NCBI RefSeq assembly: GCF_036227265.1 | Contig: NZ_CP109446.1 | Span: forward strand, 7,891,001-7,955,000 | Reading direction: 5' to 3' | Length of the DNA: 64,000 bases | DNA from: Streptomyces sp. NBC_01476 | GTDB lineage: Bacteria > Actinomycetota > Actinomycetes > Streptomycetales > Streptomycetaceae | Part shown: positions 26,054-34,955 of the stretch, piece after piece | Numbering within the stretch: position 1 is the first letter of the stretch | Layout: each line of letters starts with the position of its first letter | Notes under the pieces: generated by a model | What the model saw: only the letters and a program-made list of their open reading frames with translations | Database searches by the model: none | What the model was told of the DNA's origin: nothing | Position numbers and translations under genes: made by a program

Positions 26054-26650
26054 GTGAGAGGCGGGCGGGACGCATTGACCCGGAAACCTCGGACGGACGC
26101 CGAGCGCAACCGCACGCACCTCGTGGCGGTGGCACGGGACGCGTTCGCCGCTGACGGGCTGGACCTGCCGGTGCGGGAGATCGCCCGGCGCGCGGGCGTG
26201 GCTGTCGCCACTGTCTACCGGCACTTTCCGTCGCGTCAGGATCTGCTCTCCGCCGTGCTCGCCGAGCAGGCCCGGCGGTGCGGGGCGGAGATGCGGGCCG
26301 CACTCGCCGACCCGGACCCCCGGCGGGCGCTGCGCGGCACCATCATCCGGTTCGCCGAGGGGCAGACCCGTAACCGGGGCCTCAACGAAGCACTGCTGGG
26401 CGCGCACCCCGCGGGAGCGGCGTTCGCGGAGCAGCGGCGCGCCCACGCCGAGGCGTTCGCACGGCTGGTGGACCGGGCCAGGGACGGCGGTGCGGTCCGC
26501 GGCGGGGTGTCGGTCGAGGACACGCGGATCGCCCTGATGGCGATCGCCTCCTTCCGGGCGCTCCCGGCGGAGAAGGCGACGCCTGCCATCCGGCGGCTGA
26601 CGGATCTGCTGCTGGCCGGCGTACTCAACGAGGAGCCGGCCGGCGCCTGA
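26054..26650 (+). CDS. TetR-family transcriptional regulator
   Basis: This 198-residue repressor with a helix-turn-helix in the first 65 residues (LPVREIARRAGVAVATVYRHFPSRQDLLSAVL) belongs to the group often paired with MDR/SDR enzymes. It is divergent from the quinone oxidoreductase gene across 80 bases. The start could be GTG at 26054 or TTG at 26075; the latter has a purine-rich GAGGCGGGCGGG upstream. Its 5' half is duplicated at 24739-24954. Confidence 0.85.
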   Translation: MRGGRDALTRKPRTDAERNRTHLVAVARDAFAADGLDLPVREIARRAGVAVATVYRHFPSRQDLLSAVLAEQARRCGAEMRAALADPDPRRALRGTIIRFAEGQTRNRGLNEALLGAHPAGAAFAEQRRAHAEAFARLVDRARDGGAVRGGVSVEDTRIALMAIASFRALPAEKATPAIRRLTDLLLAGVLNEEPAGA

Positions 26651-26759
26651 CCCGTCCCCGCCGTCCGGCCGGGGGAGTACGGCACGGGGCCGGGCGCCGA
26701 GCCCGAGCCGCGGCCGGTCTCCCGCGGCTGAGCGCCTCGTGCCGCCGTCCCGAGGAGAC

Positions 26760-26857
26760 GGGCGGCGGCACGGTCGCCGGTCACCTCGGGACGTGACGGG
26801 TGGCGGCACGGTCGCCGGTCACCTCGGGACGTGACGGGTGGCGGCACGGTCGCCGGT
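26760..26857. repeat. 38-bp tandem repeat, about 2.6 copies
   Basis: The unit starts GGGTGGCGGCACGGTCGC and ends GGGACGTGAC. Copies lie at 26760-26797 (one base different), 26798-26835 and a partial one at 26836-26857. It lies in the gap between the TetR gene and the DUF2255 gene. No function is evident. Confidence 0.85.
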
Positions 26858-26949
26858 ACGGCCCCGACCGGGCGCTGTCGGCTGGCCGCCCCTGGCCCGA
26901 TCCGCGCACCATGGAGATGGAGAGAGCCCCCACGGAAGGAAGCGTTCCC

Positions 26950-27306
26950 ATGACCGCGATCGACTACTTCGCCAACACCGACACCGTGCACATCGCCACC
27001 ACCCGGCAGAACGGGGGCGAGGTCGTCACCCCGATCTGGTCGGTCGTCGTGGACGGGGTGCCGTACGTGCGCAGCGGCTACGGGCCTGACTCCAAGTGGT
27101 ACCGCCGCGTCCAGCGCGCCGGCCGGGCCGCCTTCGTCGACGGCTCCGAGCGGTACCCGGTGACCGTCGAGAACCTGGACGACGAGGAGACCAACGCCAA
27201 GGTCGACGACGCGTACAAGACCAAGTACGCCGCCCAGGCGTCGTCGCTCAAGGACATCGTCTCCAGCCAGGCACGCGCCCACACCATGCAGGTCACCCCG
27301 CAGTAA
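26950..27306 (+). CDS. DUF2255-family protein
   Basis: This 118-residue protein resembles the DUF2255 group, small split-barrel proteins related to deazaflavin/FMN-binding folds (VHIATTRQNGGEVVTPIWSVVVDGVPYVRSGYG, KWYRRV, then YKTKYAAQASSL). Function is unproven; nitroreductase-like or F420-dependent chemistry is possible from the fold. ATG at 26950 has GGAAGGA upstream. It is monocistronic, with the DUF2785 gene 157 bases downstream. Confidence 0.78.
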   Translation: MTAIDYFANTDTVHIATTRQNGGEVVTPIWSVVVDGVPYVRSGYGPDSKWYRRVQRAGRAAFVDGSERYPVTVENLDDEETNAKVDDAYKTKYAAQASSLKDIVSSQARAHTMQVTPQ

Positions 27307-27463
27307 CCCCGCTCGCGCCCGTACGATCCGCCGTCGGTGGTCCGCCGTAGCGTTCGAAGCGGCCGGCTGGGCGGTTCCGGGCCGGCCCGTCCGGGGTGCG
27401 CGGTCCGGTGCCCGAGGCGGAAGGCGGTGGCGCACGCCGGGGAAGGCGTGGAAGGCTGACGCG

Positions 27464-28282
27464 GTGCGTACGGATCGTGTCGACTGGCCGTCGATCGCCG
27501 CGGACGGCTTCCCTTTCCCCGAGGGGGTGGCGCCTTCCTGGCTCGCCGGGGAACTGTCGGCCATGCTGGTCTCGCCCGACCCCGAAGTCCGTGACGAGCG
27601 CGCCTGCACCGCGTGCGCGCGCTGGATCCGGGACGGCCACCTCGACGAGGTCCTGGTGGAGCTCGGTGACACGGCCGCGGACCGCTTCACCCACCCCGAG
27701 GTACAGGCCAGGGCCTTCGCACCACTCGTGCTCCGGTGTGCGCTGACCCGGGGGCAAGCCGTTCCCGGAGCCGTGCCGCAGGCAACCGCGGAGCGCTGGT
27801 ACGCCGGATTTGCCTCCTGGTATCCGGCCGAGCGTGACACCCGCGGCTGGGACGACTCCCTCGGCTGGCTGCACGCCGTCGCCCACGGCGCCGACGCGGC
27901 AGCCGCGTTCGCCCGGACGCTGCCCGCCCGCCGCACCGGACTCCTCGACCTGTGCGCCCGCCGGATGACCGCCCCGCACACCGGGCACCGCTACGTACAA
28001 CTGGAGGACGCCCGTCTCGCCCGCGCGCTCACCGGCATCCTGCTCGCCCCCGGCCTGACCTGCGAGGAGGCAACCGGCTGGCTGGCCGTCGTGGCCCAGG
28101 CACTCGACGGCGGCGGGCCAGGAGCGGTTCCGCCGTGGGCGTTCAACACATTCGCCACTCTCCAGTCCCTCCACCTCCACCTGAGCCGCGGCCTCGCGGA
28201 GGAGGGCGTCCCGCCGCACGCGGAGGCCGTCGCCGAGAGGGTCGCGGACCTCCTGCGCCTGCCGTACGGATGGCTCGCCTGA
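27464..28282 (+). CDS. DUF2785-domain protein
   Basis: This 272-residue, mostly helical soluble protein matches the DUF2785 family, whose function is unknown. Recognisable parts are ERDTRGWDDSLGWLHAVAHGADA, RYVQLEDARLARALTGILL and the C-terminal LQSLHLHL. The GTG start at 27464 has GGAAGG upstream. No membrane segments or signal peptide are seen. Confidence 0.75.
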   Translation: MRTDRVDWPSIAADGFPFPEGVAPSWLAGELSAMLVSPDPEVRDERACTACARWIRDGHLDEVLVELGDTAADRFTHPEVQARAFAPLVLRCALTRGQAVPGAVPQATAERWYAGFASWYPAERDTRGWDDSLGWLHAVAHGADAAAAFARTLPARRTGLLDLCARRMTAPHTGHRYVQLEDARLARALTGILLAPGLTCEEATGWLAVVAQALDGGGPGAVPPWAFNTFATLQSLHLHLSRGLAEEGVPPHAEAVAERVADLLRLPYGWLA

Positions 28283-28350
28283 CAGCGGGACGGACGAGGG
28301 GTACGGCGTGCCACGTCGTTTGAATGCGTCCTACGGTCCCGGTCCGCCAT

Positions 28351-28507
28351 GATCGGCGCGCGCGGGCAATCGCGTCCGCGGACAAACGTGCGCGGGTAAT
28401 TCAGTACGGGGGACAGGTGTGCGCGGGTAATTCAGTACGGAAGACAGGCGTGCGTGCGGGCAATCCCGCGCGCGGACCGACGTGCGCGCAGGCAGTCCTG
28501 TCCGCCG
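28351..28507. repeat. Degenerate tandem repeat of about 31 bp, five units
   Basis: Two well-preserved units (28381-28411 and 28412-28442) share GTGCGCGGGTAATTCAGTAC. Three further diverged units flank them, at about 28351, 28443 and 28475. The array lies in the 491-base gap before the carboxylase gene. Units are contiguous without spacers, so it is not CRISPR. The rest of the gap shows no gene. Confidence 0.7.
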
Positions 28508-28773
28508 GACATCGCCGCGTGCGGACGGTCGCGTCCGAGGCACGACGCCGCCGGTGGTGGCCCCGCGCATCGACTTCTCCGCTTCTCCGACCCGTGAGCG
28601 CGGGTTTCGCCGTCGCGGTTGACGGTCGCCTGACGTCGGCGTGGCGATTCGCCGACACGGCTGAGCCGCGGTTGCCGAATCTCACGGAGACCTGAAGAAG
28701 GCCGCCTTGAGTGCTGTCGGCGGGCCGATGGACGCTGGTTGACGGGAACTTTCGCTACCGGGAGGGAGTGTTC

Positions 28774-30534
28774 GTGCGTAAGGTGCTCATCGCCAACCGC
28801 GGTGAAATCGCAGTCCGTGTTGCCCGTGCCTGCCGGGACGCGGGGATCGCCAGCGTGGCCGTCTACGCCGATCCCGACCGGGACGCGGTGCATGTCCGTG
28901 TCGCGGACGAGGCGTACGCGCTGGGCGGTGACACCCCTGCCACCAGCTACCTCGATGCCGGCAAGGTCCTGACCGCCGCCGCGGAGTCCGGCGCGGACGC
29001 GGTCCACCCCGGATACGGCTTCCTCTCCGAGAACGCCGAGTTCGCCCAGGCGGTCCTGGACGCGGGCCTGACCTGGATCGGCCCCCCGCCGCAGGCCATC
29101 CGCGACCTCGGCGACAAGGTGGCGGCCCGTCACATCGCCCAGCGCGCCGGCGCACCCCTGGTCGCCGGCACCCCCGACCCCGTCACCGGCGCCGACGAAG
29201 TCGTCGCCTTCGCCAGGGAACACGGCCTCCCCATCGCCATCAAAGCCGCCTTCGGCGGCGGCGGACGCGGACTCAAAGTCGCCAGGACCCTGGAAGAAGT
29301 CCCCGAGCTCTACGATTCCGCGGTCCGGGAGGCGGTGGCCGCGTTCGGCCGCGGCGAATGCTTCGTCGAGCGCTACCTCGACCGCCCCCGCCACGTCGAG
29401 ACCCAGTGCCTGGCCGACACCCACGGCAACGTCGTGGTGGTCTCCACCCGCGACTGCTCCCTGCAGCGCCGCCACCAGAAACTCGTCGAGGAAGCGCCCG
29501 CACCCTGGCTGTCGGAGGAGCAGAACGCGCAGCTGTATGCGGCGTCGAAGGCGATCCTCCGCGAGGCCGGCTACGTCGGCGCGGGGACGTGTGAGTTCCT
29601 GGTGGGGCAGGACGGGACGATCTCGTTCCTGGAGGTCAACACCCGCCTGCAGGTCGAACACCCGGTGACGGAGGAGGTCTCCGGCATCGATCTGGTGCGG
29701 GAGATGTTCCGTATCGCCGACGGCGAGGCCCTCGGCTACGACGACCCGCCGCTGCGGGGGCATTCGCTGGAGTTCCGGATCAATGGTGAGGACCCGGGGC
29801 GGAATTTCCTGCCCGCGCCGGGCACGGTGACCCTCTTCCGGCCGCCCACCGGGCCGGGGGTGCGGCTGGACGCCGGGGTGGAGTCGGGGTCGGTGATCGG
29901 GCCGGCGTGGGACTCCCTGCTGGCCAAGCTGATCATCACCGGTGCGACGCGGGAGCAGGCGTTGCAGCGTGCGGCGCGGGCGCTGGGTGAGTTCACCGTG
30001 GAGGGGATGGCGACCGCGATTCCCTTCCACCGGGCTGTGGTCACCGACCCGGCGTTCAATCCCCGGGACGGGGGGCCGTTCACGATTCATACCCGGTGGA
30101 TCGAGACGGAGTTCGTGAACACGATCGCGCCGTTCGCGGGGCCCGCGGTGGATGAGGACGAGGTCCCGGGGCGGGAGACGGTGGTGGTCGAGGTCGGCGG
30201 GAAGCGCCTCGAAGTCTCTCTGCCGGCCTCGCTGGGGATGACGCTGGCGCGGACCGCGGCGGCGGGCGGTGCGAAGCCGAAACGGCGGGCGGCGTCGAAG
30301 GCGACGAAGGCGGCGTCGGGTGACGCGCTGGCCTCTCCGATGCAGGGCACCATCGTGAAGGTCGCGGTGGAGGAGAACCAGCAGGTCACCGAGGGCGACC
30401 TCATCGTCGTCCTCGAAGCGATGAAGATGGAACAGCCGCTCAACGCCCACCGCTCCGGCACGGTCATCGGCCTCACCGCGGACGTCGGCACGTCCGTCAC
30501 CTCCGGCGCGGTCATCTGCGAAATCAAGGACTGA
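28774..30534 (+). CDS. accA: Acetyl/propionyl-CoA carboxylase alpha chain (biotin carboxylase + biotin carrier)
   Basis: This 586-residue biotin-dependent carboxylase alpha subunit is close in length to Streptomyces AccA2. Residues 1-445 form the biotin carboxylase (IANRGEIAVRVARA at the start, ATP-grasp glycine loop FGGGGRG, and FLEVNTRLQVEHPVTE at the active site). The C-terminal 75 residues are the biotinyl domain with EAMKMEQP, Lys551 being the biotinylation site. GTG at 28774 is preferred over the upstream ATG at 28711 because the domain begins there and GGGAGGGAGT precedes it. A beta subunit must be encoded elsewhere. Confidence 0.92.
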   Translation: MRKVLIANRGEIAVRVARACRDAGIASVAVYADPDRDAVHVRVADEAYALGGDTPATSYLDAGKVLTAAAESGADAVHPGYGFLSENAEFAQAVLDAGLTWIGPPPQAIRDLGDKVAARHIAQRAGAPLVAGTPDPVTGADEVVAFAREHGLPIAIKAAFGGGGRGLKVARTLEEVPELYDSAVREAVAAFGRGECFVERYLDRPRHVETQCLADTHGNVVVVSTRDCSLQRRHQKLVEEAPAPWLSEEQNAQLYAASKAILREAGYVGAGTCEFLVGQDGTISFLEVNTRLQVEHPVTEEVSGIDLVREMFRIADGEALGYDDPPLRGHSLEFRINGEDPGRNFLPAPGTVTLFRPPTGPGVRLDAGVESGSVIGPAWDSLLAKLIITGATREQALQRAARALGEFTVEGMATAIPFHRAVVTDPAFNPRDGGPFTIHTRWIETEFVNTIAPFAGPAVDEDEVPGRETVVVEVGGKRLEVSLPASLGMTLARTAAAGGAKPKRRAASKATKAASGDALASPMQGTIVKVAVEENQQVTEGDLIVVLEAMKMEQPLNAHRSGTVIGLTADVGTSVTSGAVICEIKD

Positions 30535-30599
30535 CCCCGCACCGCCCGCCCACCCCCCACCGGCCGCCCCCCGGCCCCCCCGGCCGGCGGGGGGTGCCC

Positions 30600-30765
30600 C
30601 CAGCGCCCCTGACGGGGCACGACCTGCCCCACGGGGCATCATCCCCGGCCCCCGGCCGGTGGCCGGTTGCTCGCGCAGTTCCCCGCGCCCCTTCGGGGCA
30701 CGTCTTCCCCTGCGGCAAGGGAGTTCGTGCCCCGTCAGGGGGGCGCGGGGAACTGCGCGACAAGC
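30600..30765. repeat. Nested palindromic intergenic repeat, Streptomyces type
   Basis: GCCCCTGACGGGGCACGA-type sequence near 30604 is mirrored at about 30725-30741, and GCGCAGTTCCCCGCGCCCCT near 30674 is mirrored by GGGCGCGGGGAACTGCGCGA at 30741-30760. The GGGGAACTGCGCG core is a familiar intergenic repeat in Streptomyces genomes. It may act as the terminator for the carboxylase gene and marks the left edge of the mobile patch. Confidence 0.65.
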
Positions 30766-30950
30766 CACGGACGACCGTTCGGCGGAGAAGTCGCCGCAAG
30801 GGGCAGGACCCTCAAGGAAAGGGGTGTTCTCGAGTACCCCTGGCCAGGTACTCCGGAGGCATACGAAGATCGCTTCCCGAATCGGCGGAGATCGTTTCCC
30901 GCCCCGCTAATGGCCGGGTCCGCCACTCTCAGAGACAGTCGACCGGACCA

Positions 30951-31321
30951 GCCGGATCGGCGTCCGGCTCCCGCTCCCGGCCGACGTCGGCGAGGCCCTG
31001 GCGCCTACCTGTCCGGCCCAAGACCTCGCCTGGATGCCCACCATGTCTTCCTGACCTGCAAGGCTCCGCGCAGTCCGATCCGAGCGGACCTGGTCGGCGA
31101 CGTGGTGGAACGGGCCTGTCGCCGGGCCGGCACACTCAAGGTCGGTCCGCACCGACTGCGTCATGCCCTGGCCGCCGACATGCTCCGACACGGCGCCGGG
31201 CTCACCGCGATCGGACAGGTGCTCCGGCACCAGGACCTGGCTACGGCCGCGCTCTACGCGAAGGTCGACTTCATCGCCCTGCGCGGTCGCTCAGCCCTGG
31301 CCCGGGACGGAGGCGGCATGA
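30951..31321 (+). pseudogene. Tyrosine recombinase X, C-terminal fragment with frameshifts
   Basis: The catalytic end of a phage-integrase-family recombinase is visible: RLPLPADVGEALA in one frame, then AYLSGPRPRLDAHHVFLTCK in another. This implies a one-base loss near 31006. The motif VGPHRLRHALAADMLRHG (His-x-x-Arg) and the tyrosine in ATAALYAKVD follow. A second small frameshift lies near the end, before a stop overlapping the next gene's ATG. The N-terminal half is missing. Confidence 0.75.
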
Positions 31322-31860
31322 CTGATCTTCGCCAAGCAGTCGACGACTACCTGGGGCTTCGCCGCTCGCTGGCACACCGGGTGGCCGAAGCGGCCTATCT
31401 ACTGCCGGACTTCGTGCGCTCCATGGACGACCGTGGCGAACAGACCGTGACCATCGCCGCCGCACTGGACTGGGTGAAGACCCGCGAGCCCGAGGTGATC
31501 ACGACGGCGAGCCCTCGACGGAGCACCGCCGTCCGCGGGTTGGCCCGTTTTCCTCTACTCCGGCGCCGACATCGCAGCGATCATGACGGCGGCCAAAGAG
31601 ACGATCCCCCAGCCGCTGCGGGCGGCCACTTATCGCACACTGATCGGGCTGCCGGCCGCGTCCGGCTTGCGCATCGCCGAGGCAATCAAGCTGGACCGCG
31701 ACGACATCGACTGGGTCGACGGCGTGCTGCACATCCGCGAGTCCAAGTTCGGCAAGTCCCAGCTGGTCCCGCTGCAGGACAGCACCAGCGAAGACCTGAT
31801 GCCCAGGGTCAAGGACCCCGCCTTCTTCAGCTCCCTCACCGGCAGGCGGCTGATCTATGC
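31318..31860 (+). pseudogene. Tyrosine recombinase Y, N-terminal and middle fragment
   Basis: ATG at 31318, with GGAGGC upstream, opens MTDLRQAVDDYLGLRRSLAHRVAEAAYLL, the usual start of this recombinase type. After AVRGLARF the frame changes and sequence is missing; the next part is FLYSGADIAAIMTAAKETIPQPL and SGLRIAEAIKLDRDDIDWVDG, with the catalytic Arg. It breaks off at LTGRRLIYA where the DUF6262 gene begins. Its C-terminus appears at 34757-34955. Confidence 0.72.
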
Positions 31861-32300
31861 CTGCGTGCGACGACGCCCGCGCCAAGCGCACCCAGACCCT
31901 CGCCACCGCCGCGAAGGCCAAATCCCAGGCCAAGACCGCCGCGGCAGAGAAGGCGATCCGCACCCTGGTCAAGCGCGGTGAGCCGATCACCTTCCAGGCC
32001 GTTCAGCGTGAGGCCCACGTCTCCCACGCGTTCCTCTATAACCACCTCGACCTGCGAGGACGCATCGAACGACTCCGGGCCCAAGCCCGGCAGGTTCCCG
32101 CACCGACGCCTCAGGCCGACGAGCAGAGCACCCTCGTCCTCGCGCTGACCAGCCAGATTACCCGCCTGAAGAAACAGCACCGAGAAGAAGTACAGGCCCT
32201 GCGAGACGCGCTCGAACAAGCCCACGGCGAGAATCTCGACCTCCGACGCGAACTCGCCCGGCGCGGCCTGTCACGGACGGCCCCCGCCGAAATGGAGTAG
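31857..32300 (+). CDS. DUF6262 (TnpC-like) protein
   Basis: This 147-residue basic protein matches the DUF6262 family found with Tn554-like recombinases: EKAIRTLVKRGEPITFQAVQREAHVSHAFLYNH is a helix-turn-helix-like segment (about 25-60), followed by a coiled coil (about 85-135). It probably assists recombinase binding or orientation, by analogy with TnpC. The first residues (MPACDDARAKR) fuse to the broken end of recombinase Y, so the natural N-terminus may be altered. Confidence 0.7.
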   Translation: MPACDDARAKRTQTLATAAKAKSQAKTAAAEKAIRTLVKRGEPITFQAVQREAHVSHAFLYNHLDLRGRIERLRAQARQVPAPTPQADEQSTLVLALTSQITRLKKQHREEVQALRDALEQAHGENLDLRRELARRGLSRTAPAEME

Positions 32301-32520
32301 CGGCCAGCGACTGGCATGCCGCAGGATCAGGCTCGTGGAGACAGTGGTGCAGTGGGTCCGCACGTCATGGACCAAGCAATCCCGCGGCGGGATTGGAGCC
32401 GCACGTCGGAACGCGACCCCGACGGCCTTTCCGCTGCCACCTGGCTCGCCACCCTTCATGCACGAGGTCCGGATGCGCGAAGCCGAAGACTTCCAACCCC
32501 GATCTGTGGCGCACGACAAC

Positions 32521-32817
32521 ATGCCCGACTCCAGCACGGACACCGGAGTGCTCCTGCGGGAAGTCGACGGACTGCTGCGGGTTCAGCTGGTCGCGACGCC
32601 ATTCGGCATGCCGCGCAGATGGCGGCGTCCCCCGGCCGTTCGCCTCGCCCACGGAGAGTGGCTCCGCTGGCAAATCAATTATCGCTTTCCCGGTTCAAGC
32701 GGCGGCGAATGGACCTACCGTCTCGACACGCTCAACATCGTCCACGGCCCCGCACGGCCCGACCTCTTCCTCGGCACCCCCACCCGCTACGTCAACGAAC
32801 TTGCCAGCCTGCGCTGA
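32521..32817 (+). CDS. Small conserved hypothetical protein
   Basis: This 98-residue protein has core GVLLREVDGLLRVQL, HGEWLRWQINYRFPGSSGGEWTYRLDTLNIV and the end FLGTPTRYVNELASLR. It looks like a short Streptomyces protein often seen near mobile genes, but I cannot name a function. A longer frame starts at 32335; ATG 32521 is chosen because the similarity-like region begins near it. No clear ribosome site was seen, so it may be a relic. Confidence 0.45.
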   Translation: MPDSSTDTGVLLREVDGLLRVQLVATPFGMPRRWRRPPAVRLAHGEWLRWQINYRFPGSSGGEWTYRLDTLNIVHGPARPDLFLGTPTRYVNELASLR

Positions 32818-32818
32818 C

Positions 32819-33223
32819 TCACCTGGCAGCAATCTCAGCAACGTTCTGACATGCAAGAACTCCATATTCACATCTGAACCCGTTGATACCGGTCGGCCCC
32901 AGCAGGGCCGCGTTCGCCTTGGCCTCGACGAAGGACGGGGTGGCGAGGTCCTTGACCTTGCGCGGGTCGAGTTCCGGCTGGAAGGAAAAGTCGTACTCAT
33001 CCAGCGTCTTGTGGTGCGGCAGCCGAGAAAGCCGCAGGCCCTGACGGAAGCGCCGGTCGTCACGAACTGCCAGTTCCTCGGACAGAACCAGGTCGAGAAA
33101 GTCCTGGTATCCCATTTTGCCCTCGTCTGCCCGGCGGGTGAACTCGTTGATCGTCTCCGCCAGGTGGGGCAGGCCGAGCTTGGCGGCCGTGGTGCGGATG
33201 CGGTTGCCGGTGAGCTCGCTCAA
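32819..33223 (-). pseudogene. istB: IstB-like IS21 helper ATPase, truncated
   Basis: Residues 1-113 follow the IstB pattern (IRTTAAKLGLPHLAETINEF, GYQDFLDLVLSEELAVRDDRRFRQGLRLSRLPHHKTLDEYDFSFQP). The sequence breaks inside the Walker A motif (ALLGPTGIN where G-x-G-K-T is expected) and ends with about 20 unrelated residues. It cannot hydrolyse ATP. It overlaps istA by four bases. A fragment like the missing C-terminal part lies at 44022-44276 on the other strand. Confidence 0.85.
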
Positions 33224-34638
33224 GACGTTTCCTTGTTCTCGCTGCGGGTGGAGAAGGGGCGGGTGCCGGTCAGCTCGTCGTAGACCGACAGCGGTCTGCG
33301 GCCGACCTCGATCCGGGTGGCTGCGGCCCGGTTCAGCAGGGCTTGCAGTGAGCCGGTCTCCTCTCCGAGAGGCCGCTCAAGGCGAGGCCGGGAGGGAACG
33401 TCGCCGGTGGTCGTCCGGCGTCCCTTGCCAGTGGGCAGACCGTCCCAGTGCCTCTCTTCGACGACACGCACGCCTCTCCCGAACGCCCGCGGATGTATGG
33501 CCAGCAGCGTCTCACCACTGACATCGGGGGCGGTCGAATGCAGCATGACCTGCGACTTCGTAGCCCTGATCTCCACCGGCTGACGCGGGCGGACCTTCCG
33601 GGCGGGCACCGGGTAGAGGTTTCCGCCGAAGGCGACCAAACGGTCCTTCCCGACCGGCCGCAGGTGCCGCTCGGCCACCAGATAAGGGGTGGGCGGCCGG
33701 GATTTGAGGGCCGCATGGTCGCGGGCCGCCCGCTCGCCGATCACCTCTCGGTACGTCTTGTAAATCTGCGCGCGCCGGTGCGGCACCCAGGCGGCAAACG
33801 CCGCGTCCTTCTCCTCGATGGAGGAGAAGGCCCGGCCGGACAGGACGTGGTCGCGGACGATGAGAACTTGCCAGTCGACGCGGCCTTTGCCGGTGGGTCG
33901 GTAGACGGCCAGCACGTCGATGTCGAAGTCATAGTGGCCGGCGAAGCCGACCGCTTCCGGATGCAGCGGAACTGCCTCACCCGGGGCGACATGTCGGCGG
34001 ACAACAGTTTTGGTGCGGTCGTAGACGGCAGTCATCGGCACCCCGCCGAAGTGCGCGAACGCACGCCGGTGGCGGTCGAAGAACGTCTGCAGGTCCTGGC
34101 TGGTGGTGAAGCAACAGAACGGGTCGCGGGAGTACGACAGCGTCATGTGGAAGGAGTAGACCTTTGCGACGCCCATGTGAGCGAGGATCTTGCCCTCGTT
34201 GCCCCAGTCGACCTGGGCCTGGGCACCGGGGATCACCTCGAAGCGGCGGTGCATCCCCGCCAGCTGCTTCGGGGTAATGCCGAGATTCCCAGCGATCCTC
34301 GGGCGGGCTTCTTGAACGTACAGCTTGACCCGTTGGTAATTGCCGGAGAACCCGTATTCCGTGGCCAGCCGCTCGTGGATGACCGCAGCCTTCATCAGGA
34401 TCTCCGCACGGAGCATCGAGCCGATCAGCGGTGCGAACTCGTCAATCACCCTGGCACGGGACCGCCCAGTCGGCGACCGACGCGGCGGGATGGATGGACC
34501 CGGGGCCACGAGGTACTTCCGATCCGTCTTCCGGTCCAGCCCAGTCTCCCTGGCGATCTCCGACAGGCTCATCGATCCGGACTCCAACAAGCCGCGGAAA
34601 CGACGCAGTTCCAACTACCGGTGCGAATCCAGGACCAC
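33220..34638 (-). pseudogene. istA: IstA-like IS21 transposase with premature stop at codon 8
   Basis: The body (464 residues from 34614) is a full-length IS21-type DDE transposase: N-terminal helix-turn-helix (GSMSLSEIARETGLDRKT), catalytic AQVDWGNEG and MTAVYDRTKTVVRRH. The natural start is probably GTG at 34638, giving VVLDSHR, but codon 8 is TAG (34617-34615) where TGG, as in the usual HRWLELRRF, is expected. Initiation at TTG 34614 might still give a nearly complete protein. With its IstB partner destroyed the element is almost certainly immobile. Confidence 0.82.
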
Positions 34639-34756
34639 TGTCCATCACCTCCACCGCCCCACAACGACCAAGCAGCAGCGTGCCGAAGGAGCCCCCTCAA
34701 CGCATCAAAAACTGGCCGCGTTCATCCGTACGCAGGTGGGGACGTTCATATGTACG

Positions 34757-34955
34757 CCGACTCACCTTCGCCGTTGGAGCCCGGCTGCACTGGTATCGCA
34801 CCGAGGACAACGTCCAGGCGAAGATCCCGTCGCTGTCGACCTATATGGGGCGCCGCGAACCGGCCTGCACCTACTGGTACTTGTCGGCGGCCCCGGAACT
34901 GCTCGCACTGGCCGCCGCCCGCCGCGACGGCATCCGGAAGGCGGGCCGCCCATGA
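34757..34955 (+). pseudogene. Tyrosine recombinase Y, C-terminal fragment
   Basis: LTFAVGARLHWYRTEDNVQ, IPSLSTYMGRREPACTYWYLSAAPELLALAAA matches the C-terminal end of this recombinase type, including the nucleophile region with its Tyr residues. It stops at TGA overlapping the ATG of recombinase Z, as expected in an intact operon. About 2.9 kb of foreign sequence separates it from the N-terminal part. Confidence 0.68.

Noticed and set aside
28351..28507. Possible CRISPR array
   Set aside because: Units of about 31 bases are directly adjacent, diverge from the centre and have no spacers. No cas gene is present in the window.
30832..30852. GAGTACC...GGTACTC inverted repeat as an element end
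   Set aside because: Seven-base arms are too short to be convincing and no matching partner was found at the right side of the mobile patch.
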